From positions 186,001-250,000 of the forward strand of contig NZ_BRVP01000001.1 in the NCBI RefSeq assembly GCF_027924145.1: DNA of 64,000 nucleotides, read 5' to 3'. Below, one piece after another: positions 16,950 to 26,487 of the stretch (positions within the stretch are counted from its first letter, which is position 1; the number at the start of each line of letters is the position of its first letter). The notes beneath the pieces are model-generated. The model searched no databases and was not told the DNA's origin. It saw only the letters and a list, made by a program, of their open reading frames with translations. Origin of the DNA: Neptunitalea chrysea (GTDB lineage Bacteria > Bacteroidota > Bacteroidia > Flavobacteriales > Flavobacteriaceae). The position numbers and the translations under genes were made by a program.

Positions 16950-17402
16950 GTGAGAGCAGTTGTACAAAGAACCCAAGAAGCAAGTGTAACCGTTGATGGA
17001 AACGTGATTTCCAGTATTAAAAAAGGATTACTTGTTTTGATTGGTATAGAAAATGAGGATACGCAGGAAGATATTGAGTGGCTTTCCAGAAAAATTATAG
17101 GGATGCGTATTTTTAATGATGCCGATGGTGTAATGAATAAAAGTATTTTGGATGATGGAGGTGATGTTATTGTGGTTAGTCAGTTTACGCTGCATGCATC
17201 TACTAAAAAGGGCAACAGACCGTCTTATCTAAAAGCAGCAAAACCTAATGTATCTATTCCGTTATATGAATCATTTGTAAAACAGATAGAGAAAGATCTG
17301 GGGAAAAAAGTAGGAACCGGTATTTTTGGTGCCGATATGAAAGTAGCTTTATTGAATGATGGACCTGTAACTATTCTAATAGATACTAAGAATAAGGAGT
17401 AA
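16950..17402 (+). CDS. dtd: D-aminoacyl-tRNA deacylase
   Basis: Dtd hydrolyses D-aminoacyl-tRNAs (and Gly-tRNA-Ala), protecting translation from wrong charging. The 150-residue protein has the family length and both signature motifs: VSQFTLHAS around residue 80 and NDGPVTILID at the C-terminal end. The N terminus MRAVVQRTQEASVTVDG is typical. The start is GTG 16950, directly after the rsgA stop, so the two are co-transcribed. Confidence 0.95.
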   Translation: MRAVVQRTQEASVTVDGNVISSIKKGLLVLIGIENEDTQEDIEWLSRKIIGMRIFNDADGVMNKSILDDGGDVIVVSQFTLHASTKKGNRPSYLKAAKPNVSIPLYESFVKQIEKDLGKKVGTGIFGADMKVALLNDGPVTILIDTKNKE

Positions 17403-17407
17403 TTGGT

Positions 17408-18055
17408 ATGCATTTCATAGATATTCATACACATTCAGAAATTACAGCGGAGAGTAACGTTACAATAGTCAATAAACTTCCACAAGACACGGTCTCAAAA
17501 GGGTATTTTTCGGTAGGATATCACCCATGGTATTTGAAAGCAAATGAGGTAACTAATCAATTTGAGTTGCTGACTAAAAAAGCGTTAAGCCCTTTTTGTT
17601 TAGCGGTAGGGGAATGCGGTTTAGATAAGGTAGTTGATACCGATTATAATCTACAATTATCAGTTTTTAAAGATCATATAGCACTTTCCGAAACATTGCA
17701 AAAACCTTTAATTATTCATTGTGTAAAATCTTTTCAGGAAATATATCAGTTGAAAAAGGAGCTTAAACCATCTCAACAATGGATATTGCATGGGTTTACA
17801 AAGAATGAACAGCTAGCAAATCAGATGGTGTCAGCGGGTTTTAAGTTATCTTTTGGTGCGGCACTTTTTAAAAATTCATCTGTACAACGTACTTTTGCAA
17901 ACTTGTTGCCAGAAAGTTTCTTTTTAGAAACTGATGATCAGTTGGGCATTTCTATTAAAGCCGTATATGAAAAGGCAGCAGCGTTAAGGAATGTGAATAT
18001 TGAAGAGATTCAACAAATTATAACTAAAAATTTTAAGGAGGTATTTAAGGTATGA
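17408..18055 (+). CDS. TatD-family metal-dependent hydrolase
   Basis: The 215-residue protein shows the metal-binding motifs of the TatD DNase family: HTH in FIDIHTHSE, the Glu in VGECGLDK, His in PLIIHCVKS, His in ILHGFTK and Asp in FLETDDQ. TatD proteins are metal-dependent nucleases or phosphoesterases. At 215 residues it is shorter than the usual 255-265, with the deletions mostly between the first HxH and the Glu motif. It overlaps tcdA by 4 bases, and this pairing makes one translation and tRNA-linked operon with dtd. Confidence 0.85.
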   Translation: MHFIDIHTHSEITAESNVTIVNKLPQDTVSKGYFSVGYHPWYLKANEVTNQFELLTKKALSPFCLAVGECGLDKVVDTDYNLQLSVFKDHIALSETLQKPLIIHCVKSFQEIYQLKKELKPSQQWILHGFTKNEQLANQMVSAGFKLSFGAALFKNSSVQRTFANLLPESFFLETDDQLGISIKAVYEKAAALRNVNIEEIQQIITKNFKEVFKV

Positions 18056-18765
18056 GTTGGTTAGAGCGTACAGAGCTATTAGTAAAAGAGGAAGGATTGC
18101 AAAAGTTGCAAAAGGCGCATGTATTAGTTGTAGGACTTGGTGGAGTGGGGTCTTTTGCAGCTGAGTTTATTGCCCGTGCAGGAGTAGGTAAAATGACTAT
18201 AGTAGATGGGGATGCGTTTGATGAAACTAACAAAAACAGACAATTACCAGCATTAGATAGCACTATAGGAAAATCGAAAGCAGCCGTTATGGAAGCTCGT
18301 ATTAAGGAGATAAACCCTGATATAGAATTAACGGTATTAAAAGAGTTTTTGTCTCCTGAGCGTGCCTTTGAATTGGTAACACCAGAGTTTGATTATGTGA
18401 TGGACTGTATTGATAGTTTAACACCTAAACTAAATTTAATAATTGCAGCTAAACGTAAGAAGGTAAAGTTAATTAGTTCTATGGGAGCAGGAGGAAAACT
18501 AGATGCCTCTAAAGTAAAGGTATCAGACATTAGTAATACCAAAGAGTGCTTGTTTGCCAGACAAATTAGAAAGCGTTTAAAAAAGGTAAATATCAATAAA
18601 GGTATTAGAGCAGTATATTCTACAGAAATTCAGATAGCGGAGAGTGTAAAAGAAACAGATGGAAGTAATTATAAACGTTCTTTTTATGGTACTATAAGCT
18701 ATATGCCTGCGGCTTTTGGCTTACAGGCGGCATCAGAAGTTATTAATTATTTATTGCGAAAATAA
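18052..18765 (+). CDS. tcdA: tRNA threonylcarbamoyladenosine dehydratase
   Basis: TcdA (formerly CsdL/YgdL) converts t6A at position 37 of ANN-decoding tRNAs to the cyclic form ct6A using ATP. The 237-residue E1-like protein has the nucleotide-binding VVGLGGVGSFAAEFIARAGVG, the DGDAFDETNKNRQ motif and DYVMDCIDSLTPKLNLI. The length is right for TcdA and too short for ThiF/MoeB proteins with a zinc-binding extension. The start (ATG 18052) overlaps the TatD-like stop. Confidence 0.88.
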   Translation: MSWLERTELLVKEEGLQKLQKAHVLVVGLGGVGSFAAEFIARAGVGKMTIVDGDAFDETNKNRQLPALDSTIGKSKAAVMEARIKEINPDIELTVLKEFLSPERAFELVTPEFDYVMDCIDSLTPKLNLIIAAKRKKVKLISSMGAGGKLDASKVKVSDISNTKECLFARQIRKRLKKVNINKGIRAVYSTEIQIAESVKETDGSNYKRSFYGTISYMPAAFGLQAASEVINYLLRK

Positions 18766-18821
18766 AGTTTGTTTAAGGGCGTTTTGTATGAAAATTGTTA
18801 ATTTAGCCAAAACAACCAATA

Positions 18822-20723
18822 ATGAACAAATTTATAATACCCCTTTTTATCGCTGGGGTGTTTGCTATTTCTGCAAAATCTCAGTCTTATCCAGTCTCAG
18901 AAATTCCTGAAAACCTTTTAAAAAATTCGAATGCAGTAGTACGTTTAGATGAAACAAAAGTAACTATTGAAGATAGGCGAACCCAAAAGGTAGAAACCAC
19001 TTTTGTGATTACTATTTTAAATGAACAGGGTAAACGTTATGCGAGAATGTTTGAGGGTTACGATCCTAATACTAAAATTAAGGAATTAGATGCTTTAATT
19101 TTAGATGAAGAAGGAGAGAAAATAGAACATATTAAAGAAAAAGATTTTGAAGATGTGAGTGCTGTGAGTGGCGGTACTTTATACGGAGACTCAAGAGTGA
19201 AATATGCCAATTATACGGCTACTTCATATCCATATACGATTGTGTTTACGTCAGAAGTAATTGATCATAACACAGGTTTTATTTCAACTTGGTATGCCTT
19301 GTCCCATAATTATGTAGGGGTGGAGAAAAGTGTGTATACGATTACTGCACCCGCCGACCTAGGCTTGCGTACAAAGGAGTTTAATTTGGATGCTTATGAT
19401 GTTACTAAAGAGAAATCAGGAACCAATATTACATACAGTGTTTCAAATATTCTTGCTTTAAAACCAGAAGTAATGAGTCCGCCTGATGATATGTTATATC
19501 CTAAGGTGATGTTTGGGCTAAGTAAGTTTCATTTGGAGGGGTATGATGGAGATGCCTCTTCTTGGATGGCATTTGGCACATGGATGTATAATGAACTTTT
19601 AAAGGAAACTTTTGACCTTCCTGAAGAGACTAAACAAAAAATGACAGCATTAGTTGCTGATAAGCCTTCAACGTATGAAAAAGCAAAAGCTATATATGAG
19701 TATGTGCAACAAAATACAAGATATATTAGTGTACAAGTAGGTATTGGTGGTTGGAGACCAATGAAAGCTAGTGAAGTGGATGAATTAGGTTATGGAGATT
19801 GTAAAGCATTAACTAATTATACCAAGAATTTATTAGATGCTGTAGGTGTAACTTCTTATTATAGCGTTATTTATGGAGAGAGCGACTATCCAAAAAGTCT
19901 TGAAGAGGATTTTGTAAGTATACAGGGGAACCATATTATTTTAGATATTCCTATTGATGGAAAAGATGTTTGGATAGATTGTACTAGTCAGGATGATCCT
20001 TTCAATTATATAGGAAGTTTTACCGATAACCGAACTGCTTTGGCAATAACACCTGAAGGGGGAGAAATGAAACGAACAACGTCCTATAAAAATGAAGTGA
20101 ATAAGCAAATTATCACAGCGAACTGTACGATAGATGCAGATGGTTGGTTAGATGGAACGGTTACCTTGGAAGATATGGGGGTAGTTTATGATCGTTTCAG
20201 AATATCATTAATGGATAGTGATGAGAAAGAGGAATATTATAAAAGATATTGGAAAAATTTAAATAACCTTACCATAGATAGTATTGCTTTCGAAAATGAT
20301 AAAACGTCTGTGAAGTTTACTGAAAAGATAACAATTGATGCGCCTTCCATTATTAGTTATACCGGTGATATAGGCTTGTTAATACCAAATTTTTTTAATA
20401 ATAGATTGAGTACTCCTGAACGTTATAGAAATAGAACTACGCCGTTTTATATTGTTCGTGGATTTGCAGATGAAGATACGTATACTATAGAACTTCCAGA
20501 GAATGTAACTATTGATTTTATACCAGATCCGGTACATAAAAGTAATGAATTTGGAAACTATGAAATGCGTATTGAAGCAAATGGGAAGACGCTTGTATAT
20601 CATAGAAAAATGAGTCTTAATGCGGGAACCTATGACAAAGAAAAGTACAATGATTTTAGAAATTTTATTAGAAGTGCTTCTAAAACAGATAATGCTAAAG
20701 TAGTTCTGAAGAAAGTAAATTAA
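18822..20723 (+). CDS. DUF3857 protein with an intact transglutaminase-like domain
   Basis: The 633-residue protein has a signal peptide (MNKFIIPLFIAGVFAISAKSQ), a DUF3857 domain (about 45-220) and a transglutaminase-like core (about 270-380). The core has the cysteine in ELGYGDCKALTNY, the histidine in GNHIILDI and the aspartate in VWIDCTSQ, so the Cys-His-Asp triad is complete. Transglutaminase-like domains of this kind can be proteases or amidases, and the substrate is unknown. It is exported and probably acts in the periplasm or at the cell surface. The related gene 34 bases downstream lacks the triad, so they are probably partners. Confidence 0.8.
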   Translation: MNKFIIPLFIAGVFAISAKSQSYPVSEIPENLLKNSNAVVRLDETKVTIEDRRTQKVETTFVITILNEQGKRYARMFEGYDPNTKIKELDALILDEEGEKIEHIKEKDFEDVSAVSGGTLYGDSRVKYANYTATSYPYTIVFTSEVIDHNTGFISTWYALSHNYVGVEKSVYTITAPADLGLRTKEFNLDAYDVTKEKSGTNITYSVSNILALKPEVMSPPDDMLYPKVMFGLSKFHLEGYDGDASSWMAFGTWMYNELLKETFDLPEETKQKMTALVADKPSTYEKAKAIYEYVQQNTRYISVQVGIGGWRPMKASEVDELGYGDCKALTNYTKNLLDAVGVTSYYSVIYGESDYPKSLEEDFVSIQGNHIILDIPIDGKDVWIDCTSQDDPFNYIGSFTDNRTALAITPEGGEMKRTTSYKNEVNKQIITANCTIDADGWLDGTVTLEDMGVVYDRFRISLMDSDEKEEYYKRYWKNLNNLTIDSIAFENDKTSVKFTEKITIDAPSIISYTGDIGLLIPNFFNNRLSTPERYRNRTTPFYIVRGFADEDTYTIELPENVTIDFIPDPVHKSNEFGNYEMRIEANGKTLVYHRKMSLNAGTYDKEKYNDFRNFIRSASKTDNAKVVLKKVN

Positions 20724-20757
20724 TATAGTAGCTAATAACCGATAAATATAACAAACT

Positions 20758-22695
20758 ATGAAAAAAATCCTCATACTGTTTATGCTTGCTGTATTGGGTA
20801 AAAGCTATGCCCAGAAGTATAAATTTGGGCATGTATCCAAAGAAGAATTACAAGAGGTAAGTTATCCCACAGATGCTGATGCCGAAGCGGCTATTTTATA
20901 TAACTATAGAGATAGTTATATTTTTACCACGACGTCTACTATTGAACTAACGACGGAAGTTTACAAGAAAATTAAAATTTACAACAAAGAAGGGTTTGAT
21001 TGGGCTACTCAAACAGTCTATTTGTATAAATCGGGGAGTAGTAAAGAGCAAATTAGTAAAATAAAGGCGGTAACCTATAATCTGGATGGAACAAAAATTA
21101 ACGAAACAAAATTAGATAAGGATCAGATTTTTAAAAAGGAGTTTTCCTATAGATTAGATGAAGTTACTTTTACGTTACCTAATGTAAAAGAGGGGTCTGT
21201 TATTGAAATTGAATACAAAATTACCTCTCCTTTTTATAGATCGTTTGATGATTTAAATTTCCAGTACGAAATTCCTGTTAAGAAGTTTTATGCAGAAATT
21301 AGAACTCCTAAGGTCTATACGTATACCAGAACTTTAAGAGGAAATACGTTTGTTAATCTTACAACAGAGCGTAAAATGGATCACCGTACAGGTGTTAACG
21401 TTGATGTGTACAGATATTCTCAAGAAAATATTCCAGCATTAAAAGATGAACCTTTCGTAGATAATCTAGATAACTATAGAGGTAGTATTATGTTTGAGTT
21501 ATCTCAGGTGGAATTAGATACTCGTTATGTGAGATATTCACAAAGTTGGGGAGATGTTGCCAAAGAGATAGGAAACGATGATGATTATGCAGAAGATCTA
21601 GATAAGGCTCGTTTTGTAGATGATATCACCGACCCATTAATTTCAGGAGTATCTGATCCGCTACAAAAAATGAAAAATATTTTTAACTATGTTAAAGCGA
21701 ATTATACTTGGAATGGGTTTGAAGGGAAATATTTTTATAATGGTTTAAAAAAAACGATAAAAGAGAAAAAGGGGAATGCAGCAGATATTAATTTATTATT
21801 AGTAGCCATGTTACGTTATGCTGATATTGATGCAAATCCGGTAGTAATATGTACAAAGGATGAAGTAAGACCGCTATTCCCTACCTTAAAAGGGCTTAAT
21901 TATGTAATTGCGTATGCTGTTATTAATGATCAGGAGTATGTTATGGATGCAACAAGAGAGTTTAGTGAAATTAATGTACTTCCGCTAGATGATTATTATT
22001 ATGATGGAATGTATATTAATAATAACAGTATGAGATGGAATAAAATTTCTTTACGTAGTCCTGATCCTTCTCTCACTGCTGTAAATCTAATGGCTACTCT
22101 AGCTGATGATGGAAGCATTGAGGGTAAAGTACGTTATGCGTATGACCAGCATAGTGCTATGATTTTTAGAACTAATTTTAAGGGTAGTAATTTAGATGAT
22201 TATACCAGAGATAGAGAAAATGAGCTTAGTGGTATAGAGATTTCAGACTTTAAAGTAACCAATGAAAAATCTTCAGATAAAAAGGCATTGGAAAGTTTTA
22301 GTTTCTTTTCAGAAGATTTGGTAGAGGATATTGGAGGTAAATTATATTTTAATCCTTTATTGTTTTTAACTACAGGGAGTTCTCCTTTTGTGTCAGATAC
22401 CAGAGAGTATCCTATGGATTTTAAGTATCCGTTTGAGCGCAAGTATAACTTTAGTCTTAATATTCCTGACGGATATAAAGTAGAGTATATACCACAATCT
22501 AATAAAATGCCTTTACCTGATGGTTTAGGAGAAGTATACTACCTTTTCAAGACAAATGCGATGGGTATTCAAATTGTGTATGATTTCAAATTAAATATGA
22601 GATTAATTAATCCGAGTTACTATAAAGATATTAAAGACTTTTTTAGTAAAATGGTGGAAATTGAATCAGAAAAGATAATTTTGTCCAAAGCTTAA
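20758..22695 (+). CDS. DUF3857 protein with a degenerate transglutaminase-like domain
   Basis: The 645-residue exported protein (signal MKKILILFMLAVLGKSYAQ) is built like its upstream neighbour: DUF3857 (about 50-230), a transglutaminase-like region (about 300-430) and a C-terminal beta-rich part. The catalytic positions are changed: the GDC motif reads GNAADINLLL, the histidine region reads LNYVIAYAV, and only the aspartate (YVMDATREF) remains. I infer a non-catalytic paralogue, for binding or scaffolding. The gap to the upstream gene is 34 bases and to the next gene 9, so they are probably one transcript. Confidence 0.78.
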   Translation: MKKILILFMLAVLGKSYAQKYKFGHVSKEELQEVSYPTDADAEAAILYNYRDSYIFTTTSTIELTTEVYKKIKIYNKEGFDWATQTVYLYKSGSSKEQISKIKAVTYNLDGTKINETKLDKDQIFKKEFSYRLDEVTFTLPNVKEGSVIEIEYKITSPFYRSFDDLNFQYEIPVKKFYAEIRTPKVYTYTRTLRGNTFVNLTTERKMDHRTGVNVDVYRYSQENIPALKDEPFVDNLDNYRGSIMFELSQVELDTRYVRYSQSWGDVAKEIGNDDDYAEDLDKARFVDDITDPLISGVSDPLQKMKNIFNYVKANYTWNGFEGKYFYNGLKKTIKEKKGNAADINLLLVAMLRYADIDANPVVICTKDEVRPLFPTLKGLNYVIAYAVINDQEYVMDATREFSEINVLPLDDYYYDGMYINNNSMRWNKISLRSPDPSLTAVNLMATLADDGSIEGKVRYAYDQHSAMIFRTNFKGSNLDDYTRDRENELSGIEISDFKVTNEKSSDKKALESFSFFSEDLVEDIGGKLYFNPLLFLTTGSSPFVSDTREYPMDFKYPFERKYNFSLNIPDGYKVEYIPQSNKMPLPDGLGEVYYLFKTNAMGIQIVYDFKLNMRLINPSYYKDIKDFFSKMVEIESEKIILSKA

Positions 22696-22704
22696 TAGGT
22701 ACCA

Positions 22705-23031
22705 ATGGATATTAAAAATGCACAAATAGCAGTAGATAACTGGATTAAAGAACACGGAGTACGTTACTTTAATGAACTTACAAATATGGCACAGCTAACG
22801 GAAGAGGTTGGTGAAGTAGCCAGAATTATTGCTCGTAGATATGGAGAGCAATCTGAAAAAGAAAGTGATAAAAATAAAGACTTAGGTGAAGAGTTGGCAG
22901 ATGTTGTATTTGTGGTATTGTGTTTGGCAAATCAAACAGGAATTGATTTGCAAGCGTCTTTTGATAAAAAGATGGATATGAAAACAAAACGTGATCATGA
23001 CCGTCATCATAATAATGAAAAATTGAAATAA
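22705..23031 (+). CDS. MazG-like nucleotide pyrophosphohydrolase
   Basis: The 108-residue protein is a single-domain member of the MazG / all-alpha NTP pyrophosphatase superfamily. It has the metal-binding EEVGEVARIIARR followed by the second acidic motif DLGEELADVVFVVLCLA, in the expected order and spacing. Such enzymes hydrolyse (d)NTPs to (d)NMPs and PPi, often non-canonical or damaged nucleotides. It is too short for the two-domain MazG. It lies 9 bases after the second DUF3857 gene and is followed by a strong terminator. Confidence 0.85.
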   Translation: MDIKNAQIAVDNWIKEHGVRYFNELTNMAQLTEEVGEVARIIARRYGEQSEKESDKNKDLGEELADVVFVVLCLANQTGIDLQASFDKKMDMKTKRDHDRHHNNEKLK

Positions 23032-23056
23032 GTTATTTATTTAAAATAATAAAGAG

Positions 23057-23091
23057 CGGCTATTGTTTATAAGACAATAGCCGTTTTTTTT
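23057..23091 (+). terminator. Terminator after the MazG-like gene
   Basis: CGGCTATTGT (23057-23066) and ACAATAGCCG (23074-23083) form a perfect 10-base-pair stem, followed by Ts. Confidence 0.9.
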
Positions 23092-23130
23092 TACTTTTTA
23101 TTAGTGTTTTACCAAACTTGAGTACTCGTA

Positions 23131-23161
23131 TTGTTTTTTGAGTGGCTTATCTATACTTTTG
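23131..23161 (+). promoter_or_regulatory. Bacteroidetes-type promoter of aroA
   Basis: TTG at 23131-23133 and TACTTTTG at 23154-23161 are separated by 20 bases, fitting the TTG / TAnnTTTG consensus. The start of transcription would be near 23168, about 18 bases before the GTG start. Confidence 0.75.
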
Positions 23162-23185
23162 AGCTGATAGAAAATAAAGAGCAAA

Positions 23186-24409
23186 GTGAATTATAAAGTA
23201 AGTACAGTTCATATTTTTTTTAAAGAGACTATTAATATAACGGGGAGTAAATCTGAAACAAACAGATTATTGTTGTTACAAGCGTTGTTTCCTGCTATAC
23301 AGGTAGAAAACATATCAAACTCTGATGATGCAGTTGTAATGCAGAAAGGTTTGGCTTCAGATAGTAGTGTGGTAGATATACATCATGCAGGTACGGCTAT
23401 GCGTTTTTTAACGGCCTATTTTGCAGGTAAAGAGGGAAGCAATGTGTTGCTCACAGGGTCTGCACGTATGAAAGAACGTCCTATTAAAATTTTGGTAGAT
23501 GCACTGAATAGTTTAGGAGCCGAAATTACCTATGCAAATACGGAAGGGTATCCGCCTTTGCATATTAAAGGAAAAAAACTAACAAAGTCAGAAGTTACCT
23601 TACCTGCAGATATTAGTAGTCAGTATATATCGGCATTACTATTATTGGCAGCACGATTAGAAAATGGACTTGAATTAACCTTAATAGGTAAAATTACTTC
23701 GATACCTTATATAGAAATGACCTTGGCCTTATTAAATGAGGTTGGTATTAAAACCAAGTTTGAAGGTAATTTTATAAAAGTATATCCGGTAAAAGAAGAG
23801 GTAGAACCAACCACATTGGTAGTAGAGTCTGATTGGTCATCTGCTTCGTATTACTATTCTATTGTGGCTTTAGCTGAGGTAGGTTCGCAAATAACGCTTA
23901 CCAGTTATAAACAAAACAGTTTACAAGGAGATAGTGCATTAGCCAGCTTTTATAAAGAAATGGGAGTGTCTACAGTTTTTGATGCAAACACTTTAGTGTT
24001 AACAAAGGAAACAGATGAAGTTAAAAATGTAGCTTTTGATTTAACCAAAACTCCTGATATTGCCCAAACGATTGCGGTTACCTGTTTTGGGTTAGGTATA
24101 GGTTGTGAATTAAGTGGTTTACATACGTTAAAAATAAAAGAAACGGATAGGTTAGAAGCTCTTAGAGTTGAGCTTACAAAACTAGGAGCAATTATTAAGG
24201 TAACTGATAAGGAACTATTCCTACAGCCATCTACTCATTTTAATGAGAATGTTGCTATAGATACGTATAACGATCATAGAATGGCAATGGCATTTGCTCC
24301 GTTAACTATAAAAGTTCCATTAATTATAAATGATGCAATGGTAGTGTCTAAATCGTACCCTGATTTTTGGGAGGATATGAAGTTGTTAGGGGTTGATGTT
24401 ATTGTTTAA
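23186..24409 (+). CDS. aroA: 3-phosphoshikimate 1-carboxyvinyltransferase (EPSP synthase)
   Basis: The enzyme joins shikimate 3-phosphate and phosphoenolpyruvate, the sixth step of the shikimate pathway leading to chorismate. The 407-residue protein has the substrate-binding GSKSETNRLLLLQALF, HHAGTAMRFLTAYFA, SARMKERPI, the DISSQYISALLLLA motif, KETDRLEALRVEL and NDHRMAMAFAPL. It uses GTG 23186, which fits the promoter just upstream. It is a separate unit from the attenuated Phe/Tyr operon. Confidence 0.95.
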   Translation: MNYKVSTVHIFFKETINITGSKSETNRLLLLQALFPAIQVENISNSDDAVVMQKGLASDSSVVDIHHAGTAMRFLTAYFAGKEGSNVLLTGSARMKERPIKILVDALNSLGAEITYANTEGYPPLHIKGKKLTKSEVTLPADISSQYISALLLLAARLENGLELTLIGKITSIPYIEMTLALLNEVGIKTKFEGNFIKVYPVKEEVEPTTLVVESDWSSASYYYSIVALAEVGSQITLTSYKQNSLQGDSALASFYKEMGVSTVFDANTLVLTKETDEVKNVAFDLTKTPDIAQTIAVTCFGLGIGCELSGLHTLKIKETDRLEALRVELTKLGAIIKVTDKELFLQPSTHFNENVAIDTYNDHRMAMAFAPLTIKVPLIINDAMVVSKSYPDFWEDMKLLGVDVIV

Positions 24410-24432
24410 GAAAATTATTTTTCCCTTTTTAC

Positions 24433-24464
24433 TTGACAACCCCTGTTTTGAGATAGTATATTTG
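24433..24464 (+). promoter_or_regulatory. Bacteroidetes-type promoter of queA
   Basis: TTG at 24433-24435 and TATATTTG at 24457-24464 are 21 bases apart, a near-ideal TTG / TAnnTTTG promoter. The leader of about 50 bases contains GAGAGAAG...CTTTCTC, which may fold into a small hairpin. No preQ1 riboswitch was recognised in it. Confidence 0.8.
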
Positions 24465-24521
24465 CACACTTAAATAGAGAGAAGGTATATCTTTCTCTTT
24501 CAAAACATTAAAAAACTAAGA

Positions 24522-25571
24522 ATGAAGTTATCACATTTCAATTTTGATTTACCAAAAGAATTGTTGGCAGAGTATCCTTCTGAGAACAGAGATGAGGCCA
24601 GATTAATGGTAATTAACAGAAAAGAAGGAACTATTGAACATAAATTATTTAAAGATATTATAAATTACTTTGATGAAGGTGATGTAATGGTTTTGAATAA
24701 TACCAAAGTTTTTCCTGCTAGACTTTTTGGTAACAAAGAGAAAACGGGAGCTAGAATTGAAGTGTTTTTGTTACGTGAATTAAATGCAGAGCAACGTTTA
24801 TGGGATGTTTTGGTAGACCCAGCAAGAAAAATTCGTATAGGTAATAAGTTATACTTTGGTGAAGACGAAAGTTTGGTAGCTGAGGTTATTGATAATACAA
24901 CCTCTAGGGGTAGAACATTACGTTTTTTGTATGACGGGTCTTATGAAGAGTTTCGTTATAAGCTAAAAGAACTAGGTGAAACACCACTTCCTAAATATAT
25001 TAAGAGAGATGTAGAGCCTGAGGACGAAGAGCGTTATCAAACTATTTACGCTAAGTATGAAGGGGCAGTAGCTGCACCTACAGCAGGTTTACACTTTTCT
25101 AAACACTTACTAAAAAGATTAGAAATTAAAGGAGTTGATTTTGCAGAGGTTACATTACATGTTGGTTTAGGTACTTTTAATCCAGTAGAGGTTGAAGATC
25201 TTTCTAAACATAAAATGGATAGTGAAGAGATTGCAATTTCTGAAGAGGCTTGTAATACAGTAAATAAGGCGAAAGATGAAAAAAGAAGAGTTTGTGCTGT
25301 GGGTACTACAGTTATGAGAGCGATGGAAAGTTCTGTATCTTCCGATAGAACATTAAATCCGTTTGAAGGGTGGACAAACAAATTTATTTTCCCTCCTTAT
25401 GAGTTTAGTATTGCAGATTGTATGATTACAAACTTCCATACACCAAAATCTACCTTGTTAATGATGATTTCGGCGTTTACAGGACACGATTTAATGATGG
25501 AAGCTTACAAAAAAGCAATAGAGGAAAACTATAAGTTTTACTCTTACGGAGATGCGATGATAATCATCTAA
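24522..25571 (+). CDS. queA: S-adenosylmethionine:tRNA ribosyltransferase-isomerase
   Basis: QueA transfers the ribosyl part of SAM to preQ1 at the wobble base of tRNAs, giving epoxyqueuosine. The 349-residue protein has the expected length and family sequence: [14 protein letters not shown] at the N terminus, [37 protein letters not shown] and [13 protein letters not shown]. It is preceded by its own promoter and followed by a terminator, so it is a single-gene unit. No other queuosine genes are in the window. Confidence 0.96.
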   Translation: MKLSHFNFDLPKELLAEYPSENRDEARLMVINRKEGTIEHKLFKDIINYFDEGDVMVLNNTKVFPARLFGNKEKTGARIEVFLLRELNAEQRLWDVLVDPARKIRIGNKLYFGEDESLVAEVIDNTTSRGRTLRFLYDGSYEEFRYKLKELGETPLPKYIKRDVEPEDEERYQTIYAKYEGAVAAPTAGLHFSKHLLKRLEIKGVDFAEVTLHVGLGTFNPVEVEDLSKHKMDSEEIAISEEACNTVNKAKDEKRRVCAVGTTVMRAMESSVSSDRTLNPFEGWTNKFIFPPYEFSIADCMITNFHTPKSTLLMMISAFTGHDLMMEAYKKAIEENYKFYSYGDAMIII

Positions 25572-25596
25572 GTAAGATAAATCATAAAGTATACTT

Positions 25597-25625
25597 AAAG
25601 CCCTTTTATTTTAAAAGGGCTTTTT
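25597..25625 (+). terminator. Terminator after queA
   Basis: AAAGCCCTTTTA and TAAAAGGGCTTT form a stem ending in a T run. Confidence 0.85.
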
Positions 25626-25677
25626 GATTTTTTTATAAAAAAAATGTTACTTTTATTTCATAAAAACAAAATTAAAA

Positions 25678-26394
25678 ATGAACAACAGAGAACCAATTAT
25701 TAGAAGCGAAGCGGATAGCGGATTAGCTGCTTTTATGACTAAAGTATATATGTGGATGTCAGTGGCTTTGGTGATAACAGGAGTTGTAGCATATTATGTT
25801 TCAACAAATGAAGCTTTAATTGAAGCTATAATTGTTAATAGGATAATGTTTTGGGCTTTAATTATTAGTGAAGTAGCTTTAGTGTGGTATTTGTCTGCTA
25901 ATATTCATAAAATGAGTTCGGGCAATGCAACGGCCATGTTTATGGTTTATGCAGCTTTAAATGGGGCTACTTTATCAATTATATTTTTAATATATACTAT
26001 GGGCTCTATAGCAAATACCTTCTTTATAACAGCAGGTACTTTTGCAGTTATGAGTGCTTACGGATACTTTACGAAAAGTGATTTAACGAAATGGGGCAAT
26101 ATTTTATTTATGGCGCTTATAGGTGTTATTATAGCTAGTGTGGTAAATGTATTTATGGGTAGCGGACTTTTGTATTGGATTATTACTTATGTAGGGGTTT
26201 TAGTGTTTACCGGTTTAATAGCATACGATACGCAAAAACTAAAAAATATTTACAATGGTATAATGACAACTAAAAGTGATGAGGTAATTGAAATCCAGGA
26301 TAAATCGGCTATAATGGGTGCATTATCGTTGTATTTAGATTTTATTAACCTATTCTTATTACTACTTAGATTTTTTGGTGGTGGTAGAGACTAA
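25678..26394 (+). CDS. BAX inhibitor-1 / YccA family membrane protein
   Basis: The 238-residue protein has seven hydrophobic segments and the pattern of the BI-1 family (TMBIM): ALIISEVALVWYLS, AALNGATLSIIFLIY, SAYGYFTKSDLTKWGNI and the C-terminal GLIAYDTQKLKNIYNG, then ALSLYLDFINLFLLLLRFFGG. Homologues are pH-dependent calcium leak channels or protease regulators, and the role in this organism is not known. It stands alone between two terminators. Confidence 0.88.
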   Translation: MNNREPIIRSEADSGLAAFMTKVYMWMSVALVITGVVAYYVSTNEALIEAIIVNRIMFWALIISEVALVWYLSANIHKMSSGNATAMFMVYAALNGATLSIIFLIYTMGSIANTFFITAGTFAVMSAYGYFTKSDLTKWGNILFMALIGVIIASVVNVFMGSGLLYWIITYVGVLVFTGLIAYDTQKLKNIYNGIMTTKSDEVIEIQDKSAIMGALSLYLDFINLFLLLLRFFGGGRD

Positions 26395-26420
26395 TATTGA
26401 TTTTGAAATAATATAATTAA

Positions 26421-26452
26421 GAAGATTCGTGAATAGCGAATCTTCTTTTTTT
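26421..26452 (+). terminator. Terminator after the BI-1 family gene
   Basis: GAAGATTCG (26421-26429) pairs with CGAATCTTC (26437-26445), followed by seven Ts. Confidence 0.85.
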
Positions 26453-26473
26453 ATAGACTCATTTATAATTCAT

Positions 26474-26481
26474 TACTTTTG
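26474..26481 (+). promoter_or_regulatory. Candidate -7 box of rlmN (TACTTTTG)
   Basis: The octamer fits TAnnTTTG and ends only six bases before the ATG at 26488, so the transcript could be leaderless. TTA, not TTG, lies 20 bases upstream. It overlaps a TTG codon that would otherwise give a three-residue longer protein. Confidence 0.5.
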
Positions 26482-26487
26482 CACTCT

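Noticed and set aside
24465-24521. preQ1 riboswitch before queA
   Set aside because: The short leader has a possible small hairpin, but I could not match the conserved preQ1 aptamer bases.
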